Shown here in pieces: positions 7,619 through 15,788 of a stretch of 18,403 bases of DNA. Positions within the stretch are counted from its first letter, which is position 1, and the number at the start of each line of letters is the position of its first letter. Below the pieces are notes generated by a model. The model searched no databases. It was not told the origin of the DNA and saw nothing but the letters and a program-made list of their open reading frames with translations. The stretch spans positions 1-18,403 of the forward strand of contig DATGZX010000429.1 of the NCBI GenBank assembly GCA_035296965.1, read 5' to 3'. This DNA is from DATGZX01 sp035296965. GTDB lineage: Bacteria > Planctomycetota > Planctomycetia > Gemmatales > Gemmataceae. The position numbers and the translations under genes are program-made.

Positions 7619-7661
7619 GGGCGCAAGTAGGGCGCAAATAGGACGCAAATAGGACGCATTT
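7619..7661. repeat. 11-bp tandem repeat array, nearly four copies
   Basis: GGGCGCAAGTA, GGGCGCAAATA, GGACGCAAATA and a partial GGACGCATTT follow each other without gaps. The period is close to one helical turn, so it could be a stack of protein-binding sites on one DNA face, about 220 bp upstream of the hydrolase start. It could also be a simple slippage product. Confidence 0.75.
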
Positions 7662-7685
7662 TCAGAGACAATTCAGCGGTTGTGG

Positions 7686-7700
7686 ATTAGCGAAGCTAAT
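7686..7700. repeat. GCGAAGC mini-hairpin with 6-bp stem
   Basis: ATTAGC (7686-7691), GAA and GCTAAT (7695-7700) make a perfect stem around the same GCGAAGC centre found in the repeats at 17913 and 18168, but with different outer base pairs. Confidence 0.6.
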
Positions 7701-7883
7701 GGAAGCGCACGGTTGCTGGGGGGACTTGCTTTGGCGTTCGTATAGGCACCAGTTGCCTGGAACTGACCTCATTGACCATGCCCATCGGAAAATACATCCC
7801 TCTCGCGTGGCTCAAATGCCAGCGAATCGTATCATGATCCTGGTTGGGACTTTACTCTTGTAAACGCGAACTGGTGACAGACT

Positions 7884-9752
7884 ATGACGCGAAGGAATTT
7901 CTCGGCTGTTTTGGTCGCACTCCTTCTTCCCTGCGGGGCATTTGCCCAGGGGTTGGAGTATGTCAAATCGCATTACACCAAGTCCGAGTACCGCATTCCG
8001 ATGCGCGACGGCAAACGGCTCTTTACGGCCGTGTATGCGCCCAAGGACCAGTCGCAACCGTACCCGATCATGATGACGCGCACGCCTTATAGCATCGGGC
8101 CCTATGGCGTCGACCAGTACAAGGGCGACCTGGGCCCTTCCCCTGAATTTGGCAAGGAAGGCTACATTTTTGTCTACCAAGACGTGCGCGGCTGCTATAT
8201 GTCGGAGGGTGATTTCGTCAACATGCGGCCGTACATCGTGTCCAAGCGCGGGCGGCAGGACATCGACGAGAGCAGCGACACGTACGACACCATCGACTGG
8301 CTGATCAAGAGCGTTCCCAACAACAACGGCAGAGTCGGCCTGTCCGGCATATCCTATCCGGGGTTCTATACCGATGCGGGCATGATCGACGCCCACCCGG
8401 CCTTGAAGGCGGCATCGCCCCAGGCTCCGGTAACCGACTGGTTCGTGGGCGACGACTTCCATCACAACGGGGCCCTGTTCCTGCCGCACTTTTTCAATTT
8501 CATCTCCATTTTCGGGCAGCCCAGGCCGGAGCCGACAACCAAACATGGAAAGCCGTTCGATCACGGCACGCCCGATGGCTACCAGTTTTTCTACAACATG
8601 GGGCCGTTGTCCAATGGCGACGCCAAATACCTCAAGGGCGGCGTGCCGTTCTGGAACGAAGTGATGCAGCATGACACCTACGACGATTTCTGGAGGGCGC
8701 GCAACGTCCGGCAACACATCCACGATATTCGTCCCGCCGTACTCACGGTGGGCGGCTGGTTCGATGCGGAAAACCTTTTCGGGGCGCTGGAGACCGGCAA
8801 ACGCGTCCGCGCCAACCATCCGCTAAACGCCAACACCCTGGTCATGGGACCCTGGCGGCATGGCGGCTGGAGCCGCGGCGATGGGGTTTCTTTTGGTCAC
8901 GTGTCGTTCAACTCCAAGACCTCGCAATACTTCCGGGAACAGATCCAGCTGCCGTTCTTCGAACATCACCTCAAAGGCAAAGGTGAGTTCAAGGCGCCGG
9001 CCGCCTGGGTATTCGAGACGGGCACGAACCAGTGGCGGCAGTACGATGCCTGGCCGCCCAAACAGTCCCAGTCGAAAGCGCTCTACCTGCGCGCGGGCGG
9101 CCAACTTTCCTTCGATGCGCCGCCCGACACCGGTGGCAGCGAAGTCTCCGACGACTACGTCAGCGACCCGGCCAAGCCGGTGCCTTACGTCGATTTCATT
9201 TCGATCGGCATGGCGGCCGAGTACATGGTCGCGGACCAGCGCTTTGCAGCCCGGCGGCCCGACGTCTTGACCTACCAGACAGACGTGCTCCATCATGACG
9301 TTACCATCGCCGGAGCCATCGAGGCGGACTTGCACGTCTCGACCACCGGCACCGATTCCGACTGGGTCGTCAAGCTCATCGACGTCTACCCGGACAATTA
9401 TCCCGACCCGAATCCGAATCCTGCCGGCGTCCACCTGGGCGGCTTCGAGCAGCTCATTCGCGGCGACGTGATGCGCGGCAAGTTCCGCGACAGTTACGAA
9501 AAGCCCGAACCATTCATTCCCGAGAAACCCACGCACATTCACTTCGCCCTGCCGGACAGCTACCACACGTTCCGCCCCGGCCATCGGATCATGGTGCAAA
9601 TCCAGAGCAGTTGGTTTCCGCTGGTGGACCGCAACCCGCAGACGTTCGTGAATATCTACACGGCCAAGAACGCCGATTTCCAGAAGGAGACACAGCGCGT
9701 CTACCGTTCGGCGCAGCTCCCGTCGCGATTGGTGCTGCGCGTGCTCCCATGA
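7884..9752 (+). CDS. Exported CocE/NonD-family (S15-like) hydrolase, 622 aa
   Basis: A secreted serine hydrolase of the CocE/NonD group, related to X-Pro dipeptidyl-peptidases, cocaine esterase and alpha-amino-acid ester hydrolases; it cleaves an ester or amide whose identity is unknown. The signal peptide is MTRRNFSAVLVALLLPCGAFA, with cleavage near Ala21. The alpha/beta-hydrolase domain (about 30-365) carries the family nucleophile motif GISYPG (Ser157), the acid in GGWFDAE (Asp294) and the histidine in GPWRHGGW (His326), so the triad looks complete. VYQDVRGCYMSEG (98-110) is also family-typical. The C-terminal part (about 395-622) is the jelly-roll domain, ending in FRPGHRIMVQIQSSWFPL and a terminal strand. 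The upstream ribosome site is weak (GGTGACAG). It converges on the MFS gene, with 26 bp between stops. Confidence 0.92.
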   Translation: MTRRNFSAVLVALLLPCGAFAQGLEYVKSHYTKSEYRIPMRDGKRLFTAVYAPKDQSQPYPIMMTRTPYSIGPYGVDQYKGDLGPSPEFGKEGYIFVYQDVRGCYMSEGDFVNMRPYIVSKRGRQDIDESSDTYDTIDWLIKSVPNNNGRVGLSGISYPGFYTDAGMIDAHPALKAASPQAPVTDWFVGDDFHHNGALFLPHFFNFISIFGQPRPEPTTKHGKPFDHGTPDGYQFFYNMGPLSNGDAKYLKGGVPFWNEVMQHDTYDDFWRARNVRQHIHDIRPAVLTVGGWFDAENLFGALETGKRVRANHPLNANTLVMGPWRHGGWSRGDGVSFGHVSFNSKTSQYFREQIQLPFFEHHLKGKGEFKAPAAWVFETGTNQWRQYDAWPPKQSQSKALYLRAGGQLSFDAPPDTGGSEVSDDYVSDPAKPVPYVDFISIGMAAEYMVADQRFAARRPDVLTYQTDVLHHDVTIAGAIEADLHVSTTGTDSDWVVKLIDVYPDNYPDPNPNPAGVHLGGFEQLIRGDVMRGKFRDSYEKPEPFIPEKPTHIHFALPDSYHTFRPGHRIMVQIQSSWFPLVDRNPQTFVNIYTAKNADFQKETQRVYRSAQLPSRLVLRVLP

Positions 9753-9778
9753 CGCAGAATGGGAAGGCGAACCCGGAC

Positions 9779-11074
9779 TCAGGAGTTCGCAATTTTCTGT
9801 TTGGGTGCGCGTGCTTCTTCAGGCGGCTTGATGTGCCGGAAGAGCCGGTAGAGAAGACCGTCGTAGACTAACTTGAGGGCGCCGGCCACGACGAATGGTG
9901 CACCCATGAGTCCCGGGTGGCCAAGCAGCACGCCGGCAAAGATCGGCGCCATGGCCGCTCCGGTCGTGCGCGCCACTCCCGTAACTCCCGCCGCCGCGGA
10001 CCGTTCGTCGGGATCGACAACAGCAGCCGTATACGATTGTCGGGCCGGCACATCCATTTGCGAAATGGCAAAGCGCAAGAGAAGGACTGCAATCGCCCAG
10101 GGCAAGGTCGGCATGAACGGGACCAGGATGAGAAGCAGGTTCGATGGAACGTGGGTGAAGACCATGGTGTTGACCAGTCCCACGCGGCGGGCAATGGCGG
10201 CGGCCGTCAGCGCGGAGAGTCCTGCCAGCAGATTGGCGGCAAAAAAGATCCGGCCCAGCGTTGCCTCCGTGGCCTGGAAACGGGCGTGGAACCAAAAAGC
10301 CATGATCGTTTGCAGCACGAAGCCCCCGGCAAAAGCATCCAGGGCGAAGAGTGCCGACAGCCCCATCACCATGCCACGCGATCGATGAAGACCGAAGAGG
10401 ATTTTGCGGTCTGACCCCGTAGCCGCGCTCGAATTGCTGGGCTGTACTTCCGCAGCGGGAGAGAGTCGCGTGAAAAGCAGCGCCAGCAGCACGCCGGCCG
10501 CTGCGTAGGCGAAAAAGACCACGCGAAAGCTATCCACCGGCGCCAGCGGCCGTGCTTGCAGCCACTCGACCGCCTCGCCACAGGCAAGAGCGCCTGTCGC
10601 CGTGGCAACCGAGCCCGCCAGGCTATACCAGGCGAAGAAGTGGGTGCGTCGCGTGTCGGTTACGGTCTCTGCCAGCGCGGCCTGTTCAATGGCCAGGAAG
10701 GGCCCCACTTCATTGCCGCTCGGGCTGATGACGCCAATGGTCGCGGCCAGGACCAGCGGCAGAAAACTGCTCGTCAGTGCAAACACGATCCCGCCGAGCA
10801 CCATCAAGAGCGCGCCGCCAATCAGCATCCTCTTCCGGCCGATCCGGTCCGCGTTGGTCGTGATCCACAGCGAGATGGCCGTGTCGCCGAGCAAGGTCAT
10901 CGTCAGTAGCAGCCCGATGCGCTCGTCGCTCAGGCCAATCTCGACGAGATAAAGAGCCAGGATCACGGGCAGTGAGCCGTAGGCGAACAGGCGCACCATG
11001 CGCGTGCTGAACAGCAACGTCACATCGGAGGAGAGGGCCCGATGTACCCATGCGAAGAATTTGGCAGTGCTCAA
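9779..11074 (-). CDS. MFS transporter, 431 aa
   Basis: A 12-helix major facilitator superfamily permease of the inner membrane; the direction and substrate are unknown. Hydrophobic segments run throughout, and the loop after helix 2 has the MFS signature NADRIGRKR (74-82, with Asp76, Arg77, Gly79 and Arg80). A polar linker at about residues 210-230 separates the two six-helix halves. The second half includes VDPDERSAAAGVTGVAR, often seen in efflux-type MFS proteins. The start is TTG 11074, giving MSTAKFFAW; no in-frame ATG or GTG lies between this and the upstream gene, and the ribosome site (GCGAGAG) is poor. The next possible start is Met26. The gap of 47 bp after the DUF1080/LamG-like gene suggests co-transcription. 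Confidence 0.9.
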   Translation of the reverse strand: MSTAKFFAWVHRALSSDVTLLFSTRMVRLFAYGSLPVILALYLVEIGLSDERIGLLLTMTLLGDTAISLWITTNADRIGRKRMLIGGALLMVLGGIVFALTSSFLPLVLAATIGVISPSGNEVGPFLAIEQAALAETVTDTRRTHFFAWYSLAGSVATATGALACGEAVEWLQARPLAPVDSFRVVFFAYAAAGVLLALLFTRLSPAAEVQPSNSSAATGSDRKILFGLHRSRGMVMGLSALFALDAFAGGFVLQTIMAFWFHARFQATEATLGRIFFAANLLAGLSALTAAAIARRVGLVNTMVFTHVPSNLLLILVPFMPTLPWAIAVLLLRFAISQMDVPARQSYTAAVVDPDERSAAAGVTGVARTTGAAMAPIFAGVLLGHPGLMGAPFVVAGALKLVYDGLLYRLFRHIKPPEEARAPKQKIANS

Positions 11075-11120
11075 CGGCAGCTCTCGCGTTCCATGAACGA
11101 TGCACCAGCATGGGCCAGGG

Positions 11121-11771
11121 TTATTCGCCTGCGACCTTCAACTCGTCGAAGTGCGTTTGCGCGTCCGACTTCGACCACAGTCCGACCTTGCCCGCTTTTT
11201 GATAGGTGCCGTCCTTGATCTCCCACATTTTTTCGCCGTCGAGGTAGCCGGTCATCTGGTCGCCCTTCACATCGATCTTCAAGCGATGCCATTCGCCCGC
11301 GGGGACCTTGATTCCCTCCTTCGCACCCAGCTGCGTGCGTTTGCCCTTCACCACTTTGTAGACGCGATAATTATCCTCCAGGGGGTTCATCCTGCTGACA
11401 TAGTAGTTTTCATGGTCCTGATAGCGCCACACGAGGCCGCCGCCCTGGTCGTTCTTACCGGCGATGGCCTTGAAGGCGACGCTCAGCTCCACGTCCTTAT
11501 AGTTGGTATTGTCGGCGACACACAGGTTGAACACCTGGTTGGGACTCTCAGCCACCTGCGCCAGGGCGACGCCGCTTTTGGACGGCGCTGAACTGTCCTC
11601 GACCACCTTCCAGTCGCTGCCCGCCAGGGCGCCGGTCTTTTCAATCTTCCAGCCGGCCGGCGCTTTGCCCACATCATCTTTGGAGAAACGCAAAGTGCGC
11701 GCCTTGTCGTCCGCGCCGTGGACGGCGCCCGCCAACGCGATGAATGCCAGAAGGTTGAGCCATCGCATCAT
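11121..11771 (-). CDS. Exported DUF1080/LamG-like beta-sandwich protein, 216 aa
   Basis: A secreted concanavalin-like protein resembling the DUF1080 (3-keto-disaccharide hydrolase-like) or laminin-G group. The signal peptide is MMRWLNLLAFIALAGAVHG, with cleavage near residue 19. The body has the alternating-strand pattern of this fold: VELSVAFKAIAGKNDQGGGLVWRY (94-117, read as strands), NYYVSRMNP (122-130), GEWHRLKIDVKGDQM (159-173), GYLDGEKMWE (175-184), KVGLWSKSDAQTHFDELKV (195-213). It lacks the LFNGKDLDGW opening of the classical family, so it is a divergent member. AAGGAG (minus strand, 11782-11777) precedes the ATG. The start overlaps the stop of an upstream gene fragment in an ATGA quartet, so the gene was probably translationally coupled to that lost gene. 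Catalytic activity is uncertain. Confidence 0.85.
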   Translation of the reverse strand: MMRWLNLLAFIALAGAVHGADDKARTLRFSKDDVGKAPAGWKIEKTGALAGSDWKVVEDSSAPSKSGVALAQVAESPNQVFNLCVADNTNYKDVELSVAFKAIAGKNDQGGGLVWRYQDHENYYVSRMNPLEDNYRVYKVVKGKRTQLGAKEGIKVPAGEWHRLKIDVKGDQMTGYLDGEKMWEIKDGTYQKAGKVGLWSKSDAQTHFDELKVAGE

Positions 11772-11905
11772 TCAGTCTCCTTGATCAGAGGGGTCGCGAA
11801 CCAGTCCGGAGCCTGCACGGTTTTGTCGTAGAGTACACGTCCTTCGGCCAGAATCGAGGTGCAGTCCAGGCTGCAATGGATTATTCTGGCTATCAGAAAG
11901 TATAT
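11768..11905 (-). pseudogene. 3' remnant of a lost upstream gene (about 45 codons)
   Basis: The minus-strand frame ending with TGA at 11770-11768 reads back as a protein-like C-terminus (GRVLYDKTVQAPDWF, then ATPLIKETE). The stop overlaps the ATG of the next gene by the quartet ATGA, and that gene's ribosome site (AAGGAG) lies inside the last codons, as expected for coupled genes of one operon. Going upstream, the frame meets a stop just beyond 11905 and offers no ATG or GTG giving a sensible protein; the composition becomes AT-rich and non-coding near 11880-11915. The rest of the gene has been deleted or replaced, apparently by the segment carrying the Uma2 gene. I do not recognise the family. 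Confidence 0.6.
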
Positions 11906-11991
11906 TCAATACGGGCGGCTCGCCGTGCCGGCAGGCCGCTTACCTTTGTCCAACGAACACGGACGCGCTAACCGTTCGGCAGGGACCTTCC

Positions 11992-12639
11992 ATGGCCTCC
12001 ACCTCACCCCCGATCAAGACTCTGGCGGATCTATTGAGCCGGCTCGGAGGTGTCCCCTTGGACCGCATTCGTTTCCATCCCTCGCCCGGCCAGGCCACCG
12101 TGCAGGATGTCATCGACATTCAAAGACGAGAAGGCCGGCTTTGCGAACTCGTCGAAGGGGTACTGCTGGAGAAGGCCGTGGGCTATAACGAATCGACCTT
12201 GGCAGTTTTCCTGGCGGGCGTACTCAATGCTTTTGTTATCCCTCGGAATCTGGGTTTGGTCACTGGGCCCGACGGCACTGTGGAGTTGCTGGCCGACCTG
12301 GTGCGCATTCCGGACGTGGCTTTTACCCGTTGGGATCGACTTCCCAATCGCCAGCGTCCGACCTCGCCGGTGCCGCGCCTGGCGCCCAACCTTGTTGCGG
12401 AAGTGCTAAGCCGGAGTAACACGGCCGGCGAAATGACGGCAAAACGAGAGGATTATTTCACGGCAGGCGTCCAGATCGTTTGGGAAATTGACCCCGAGAA
12501 ACGGCAGGTGACCGCATGTACCTCGATGACGAACTCTGCCCTGCTGACGGAGGCGGATACCCTCGATGCGGGTGAAGTGTTGCCCGGATTTACGCTGCCC
12601 TTGCGAGAATTATTTGGCGAGCTGGACCGTAGGGGCTAG
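11992..12639 (+). CDS. Uma2-family (DUF820) putative restriction-like endonuclease, 215 aa
   Basis: A Uma2/DUF820 protein, a PD-(D/E)xK nuclease-fold family greatly expanded in cyanobacteria and planctomycetes; the biological role is unknown. Characteristic blocks are CELVEGVLLEKAVGY (51-65, Glu52), VRIPDVAF (104-111, Asp108), PNLVAEVLSRSNTAGEMTAKREDY (132-155, Glu137 and Lys151) and GVQIVWEIDPEKRQVTAC (159-176), so the likely active-site acids and lysine are present. The length is typical. The start ATG has a moderate CAGGGA site. It is preceded by a 220-bp gap containing the stump of a lost gene on the other strand, and is followed by a hairpin with T-rich sequence. It appears monocistronic. 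Confidence 0.88.
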   Translation: MASTSPPIKTLADLLSRLGGVPLDRIRFHPSPGQATVQDVIDIQRREGRLCELVEGVLLEKAVGYNESTLAVFLAGVLNAFVIPRNLGLVTGPDGTVELLADLVRIPDVAFTRWDRLPNRQRPTSPVPRLAPNLVAEVLSRSNTAGEMTAKREDYFTAGVQIVWEIDPEKRQVTACTSMTNSALLTEADTLDAGEVLPGFTLPLRELFGELDRRG

Positions 12640-12640
12640 G

Positions 12641-12686
12641 CAAAGAAAGTGACAGGAGCCTTTTCTGCTCCACTCTTTTGTCTTTT
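12641..12686 (+). terminator. Probable terminator after the Uma2 gene
   Basis: GGAGC (12655-12659) pairs with GCTCC (12667-12671) around CTTTTCT. An imperfect outer A-rich/T-rich arm pairing (12641-12650 with 12672-12680) follows, then TCTTTT. It starts two bases after the stop codon, where an intrinsic terminator is expected. The stem is imperfect. Confidence 0.4.
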
Positions 12687-12887
12687 CCGGAGCCCGAAAG
12701 AGAGTCGAACCTGCTGCGCGCTCCAGCCATAAGCTGGCTGCTGGTTGTAGTTTTTGCTTGCAAGCCCTCCTCAGTCTTGAGATTATCAGATCGCGGCATT
12801 CCGAGACTCGCAACCGGCTAGCCGCGAATTTGCGACTCGATGTTGACACCCGCTTGATCTGACAGCGTTGTCCTGGGCCTAGCCCTC

Positions 12888-13472
12888 ATGACTGCGACGC
12901 CCCTCAGTCTGCTGGAACGACTCAAGGTTGCCAAGCCGGATGCTTCAGATTGGCAGCGACTGCAAGAGATTTACCCGCCTCTGATCCGCTCGTGGCTGGC
13001 ACGCGTCCCCGGCGTTCGCGATGAGATAGACGACCTTACTCAGGAGGTCCTTGTTGTCCTCTTCCGAGAGATGTCTTCGTTCGAACGGAGGCGCGATGGC
13101 TCCTTTCGCGCGTGGTTGCGCCAGGTCACCGTCAATCGGGTTCGCGCTTTTCAGAAGGCCCGACAGCACCGACCCATCGCGGGCCTAGGCGAAGCGGCCG
13201 ACCAGCTCCTGGCTCAACTCGAAGACTCCGATAGTAACCTCGCGCGCCAATGGGACCGGGATTACGACACGCATGTTTTCCAGAAACTGCTTGCCATGGT
13301 CCGGGGCGACTTCGAGCCAAATACCTGGAAAGCATTCCAGCGATTCGCAGTAGAGGGCCTGCCGGCCGCCCAAGTTGCCCACGAATTGGAAATGTCCGAG
13401 AGCGCAGTCGTGCAGGCCAAGTCGCGTGTCCTCAAGCGCTTACGGCAGGAGGCGGGAGAATTATTGGAATGA
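12888..13472 (+). CDS. ECF-type RNA polymerase sigma factor, 194 aa
   Basis: A short sigma-70-family factor with the two ECF domains only. Region 2 is at about 24-92 (DEIDDLTQEVLVVLFREM, then FRAWLRQVTVNRVRAF, the promoter -10 recognition helix area) and region 4 at about 140-190 (TWKAFQRFAVEGLPAAQVAHEL, helix-turn-helix MSESAVVQAKSRVLKRLRQE). The WKAF...F.VEG.PA..VA pattern is common in the planctomycete-expanded ECF groups that sit beside Ser/Thr kinases. The start ATG has no clear ribosome site. The gene lies 141 bp before the kinase gene, and the gap contains repeat copy 2. The kinase carries an anti-sigma-like zinc motif, so this sigma factor is its likely target. Target promoters are unknown. 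Confidence 0.9.
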   Translation: MTATPLSLLERLKVAKPDASDWQRLQEIYPPLIRSWLARVPGVRDEIDDLTQEVLVVLFREMSSFERRRDGSFRAWLRQVTVNRVRAFQKARQHRPIAGLGEAADQLLAQLEDSDSNLARQWDRDYDTHVFQKLLAMVRGDFEPNTWKAFQRFAVEGLPAAQVAHELEMSESAVVQAKSRVLKRLRQEAGELLE

Positions 13473-13521
13473 TCCAGCTTTTTGCAAGATGTTAGGCCTG
13501 AATTTGGACTTTCTATATCAT

Positions 13522-13590
13522 CGTGCTTGATTCGCCAGCTTCGTAGGACAGGTTTCTAACCTGTCCGGTCAGGTTGGAAACCTGACCTAC
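13522..13590 (+). repeat. Double-hairpin palindromic repeat, copy 2
   Basis: CGTGCTTGATTCG (13522-13534) is followed by two perfect 9-bp hairpins, GGACAGGTT (13546-13554) with AACCTGTCC (13558-13566) and GGTCAGGTT (13567-13575) with AACCTGACC (13579-13587). It matches the reverse complement of copy 1 (4412-4489) over its whole length with few changes. It sits in the gap between the sigma factor and kinase genes and would be in their shared transcript, if there is one. Confidence 0.9.
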
Positions 13591-13613
13591 AGCATAAAGA
13601 GGAGTTCCTACTC

Positions 13614-15755
13614 ATGAACGCCCGCCCCGATCTCCATCCTTCCGCCGACACGCTACGTGCCTTCGGCCTTGGCAAGCTGGACGATCTCTTGTCCGAGACA
13701 GTCATAGCCCACATCGACACCTGCCCCGATTGCCGGCAGCAGGTTGGTGCGCTCACTGGAGATAGCTTCTTGGACCGGCTTCGCCAGGCCCATAGCCTGG
13801 GCAGCACACCGGCTCCGGCCAAGTCGCTGGCCGAAGTGGGTCGCGATCCTCAGAAGAATCGGGACATTGCCGCGCAGCCCTCCACTCCCATTCCGGATTT
13901 GCCGCCCGAGCTGGCCAACCACCCCCAATATGAAATCCTTCGCGAACTGGGACGCGGCGGCATGGGTGTCGTCTATCTCGCCAAAAATCGCTTGATGGGA
14001 CGTCAGGAAGTCCTCAAGGTAGTCAACCAGAAGGTTCTCCAGCAGTCCGCTAGCAACGATCGCTTCCTGCGCGAGATCCAATCCGCCGCCATGCTCAGCC
14101 ATCCCAATGTGGTCACCGCCTACAGCGTGTTGCCGATCGGCGACTTGCTGGTCTTTGCCATGGAATTCATCGACGGCGAGGACCTGGCCAAGCTCGTCAA
14201 GGCCCGCGGCCCCATGCCGGTGGCCAACGCTTGCTACTACGTCCAGCAGGCCGCCATGGGGTTGCAACATGCCTTCGAGAAGAAGATGATTCACCGCGAC
14301 ATCAAGCCGCAAAACTTGATCCTCTGCCGCGACGGCAAGAAGCAGATCGTCAAAGTACTCGATTTTGGCCTGGCCAAAGTGCTACGCGAAGAGAAGCAAG
14401 ACACCGGCCTGACCGGAACAGGCCAAGCACTGGGCACGCCGGATTACATGGCGCCGGAGCAGATCCTGGACGCGGCCAGCGCCGATATTCGCGCGGACAT
14501 CTACAGCTTGGGCTGCACGCTGTATTACTTGCTAACCGGCAGTGCGCCCTTCCGGGGCAAGACTATGTACGAGGTATTCCAAGGACACCAATCCATGGAA
14601 GCCAAGCCATTGAACCTGGTGCGTCCGGAGGTGCCGGAGGAACTGGCGGCGGTCGTCGGCAAGATGATGGCCAAGGAACCGGGCAAGCGCTATCAGACGC
14701 CGGTGGAGGCGGCCCAGGCGCTCATACCATTCGTGAAACCGGGGACCAAAGGCGCGGCGGTCAAGCCGGCGCATGAGCTGTCGATGGGCGCGGGCGCGGC
14801 AAAGGTGGGCACACCGAAGACAACGAGGCGGGAACAACCGAAGGCCGGGCCAGAAGCAAAGTCAAACGAGCGAGAAAGACCACCGGCGCCAGAGGTTAAG
14901 GAGCATGTCGAAAGTTGGGAAACATTGACGGATGCCGTTACCACGCCAAGCCGGTTAAGTAAGAGGACTACCAGGAGGGCTCCGAAGAGAAAATGGCCCG
15001 TCTTCGTCGGTGGGGCAGCGTCCGTGCTGCTGATAGGCTTGGTGGCTTTATGGGCAGCAGGCGTATTCAAGGTCAAAACGAAGAACGGAACCATTGTGCT
15101 CGAAAATCTGCAGCCCGACGCCGAAGTTCTCGTTGACGGTGAGAAAGTTACTGTCAAATGGGCGAACGCGCAAAGCGCGGAAATCACCGCCCAACCGGGG
15201 ACGCACGAACTGGCGGTAAAGAAAGATGGCTTCAAGGCCAAAAGCAAACAAGTCACGCTGGAGGACGGGGGCCGAGAGGTTTTTAGCGCGCACCTTGAAG
15301 AGTTGCCAAAGGCGGATAAGCCGGCCGATGGTTTCCAAAAGCGCGACGATGACGGCTTCGTGCCGCTGTTCGACGGCAAAGACCTCAGCTGCTGGGACTC
15401 GCCGGAATTGTGGGCCGGTGCAGAATGCAAGGTGGAAAATGGGGTTCTGACTCTGTTGGCACTGAAGGATGCGGGCTTCAGAATGAAGAGCCGTCAGCAA
15501 TTCTCAGATTTCCACCTCCGATTCGAACTACTGAATACCCCGTCGCATAACACGTCGATTGCTATCCGTCTTTCAGAGCAGGCCGTGGGCAATTTCCACA
15601 ATGATCACTACGCCATCTCTTTCGGAGGGCTCACGACAGCGCCTGAGGAAATGCTGACAATCGGGTCCTTTGCCAAAGCGATCAATGCGCCGTCGGATGA
15701 GAAGCTCAATTGGCATTCTCCTTCCAAGGCCGTTGAAGTAAAGCCCTATGAGTAG
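13614..15755 (+). CDS. Membrane Ser/Thr kinase with anti-sigma-like zinc motif, PEGA and DUF1080 domains (ends at in-frame amber), 713 aa
   Basis: A Hanks-type kinase. The N-terminus has an H-x3-C-x2-C motif (HIDTCPDC, His33, Cys37, Cys40), as in zinc-binding anti-sigma domains. The kinase domain (about 106-375) looks active: glycine loop GRGGMG (113-118), Lys135, Glu154 in the C-helix, HRDIKPQN (227-234, catalytic Asp229), DFG (250-252), and GTPDYMAPEQ (274-283). A Pro/Lys-rich linker leads to a membrane helix (about 462-483), a PEGA-like domain (493-562) and a DUF1080 domain beginning PLFDGKDLSCW (584-594), which is cut by TAG at 15753-15755. The frame continues directly in the next entry. 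AAAGAGGAG lies 9 bases before the ATG. The kinase is cytoplasmic and the sensor part outside. The upstream sigma factor is the likely partner. Confidence 0.9.
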   Translation: MNARPDLHPSADTLRAFGLGKLDDLLSETVIAHIDTCPDCRQQVGALTGDSFLDRLRQAHSLGSTPAPAKSLAEVGRDPQKNRDIAAQPSTPIPDLPPELANHPQYEILRELGRGGMGVVYLAKNRLMGRQEVLKVVNQKVLQQSASNDRFLREIQSAAMLSHPNVVTAYSVLPIGDLLVFAMEFIDGEDLAKLVKARGPMPVANACYYVQQAAMGLQHAFEKKMIHRDIKPQNLILCRDGKKQIVKVLDFGLAKVLREEKQDTGLTGTGQALGTPDYMAPEQILDAASADIRADIYSLGCTLYYLLTGSAPFRGKTMYEVFQGHQSMEAKPLNLVRPEVPEELAAVVGKMMAKEPGKRYQTPVEAAQALIPFVKPGTKGAAVKPAHELSMGAGAAKVGTPKTTRREQPKAGPEAKSNERERPPAPEVKEHVESWETLTDAVTTPSRLSKRTTRRAPKRKWPVFVGGAASVLLIGLVALWAAGVFKVKTKNGTIVLENLQPDAEVLVDGEKVTVKWANAQSAEITAQPGTHELAVKKDGFKAKSKQVTLEDGGREVFSAHLEELPKADKPADGFQKRDDDGFVPLFDGKDLSCWDSPELWAGAECKVENGVLTLLALKDAGFRMKSRQQFSDFHLRFELLNTPSHNTSIAIRLSEQAVGNFHNDHYAISFGGLTTAPEEMLTIGSFAKAINAPSDEKLNWHSPSKAVEVKPYE

Positions 15756-15788
15756 TATGTCCTTGAGGTCATCGCCAGGGACAATATA

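Larger units (their letters stand above)
7025..7883. other. 859-bp gap without a convincing gene
   Basis: Open frames of up to about 190 codons exist here, but none has a recognisable domain, a good ribosome binding site or protein-like composition, and they run through inverted repeats. The stretch contains the inverted repeats at 7113-7145 and 7156-7215, the 11-bp tandem array at 7619-7661 and the hairpin at 7686-7700. The part at about 7220-7610 could be a decayed gene, but I recognise nothing in it. Promoters for the sigma-DUF1559 gene (-) and the hydrolase at 7884 (+) should lie at its two ends. Confidence 0.6.

Noticed and set aside
7125..7652. A 175-codon plus-strand frame in the large gap, and an overlapping 191-codon one
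   Set aside because: Both run through the 7156-7215 inverted repeat and lack a ribosome site and any recognisable motif; the repeat gives low-complexity residues.
7812..9599. Two long minus-strand open frames (335 and 258 codons) opposite the CocE-type hydrolase
   Set aside because: They mirror a well-supported gene with a complete catalytic triad; high-GC third positions commonly leave such antisense frames open, and they contain no recognisable domain.
12843..12848. TTGACA upstream of the ECF sigma gene as a -35 box
   Set aside because: No acceptable -10 box lies 16-18 bases downstream, so a sigma-70 promoter is not supported.
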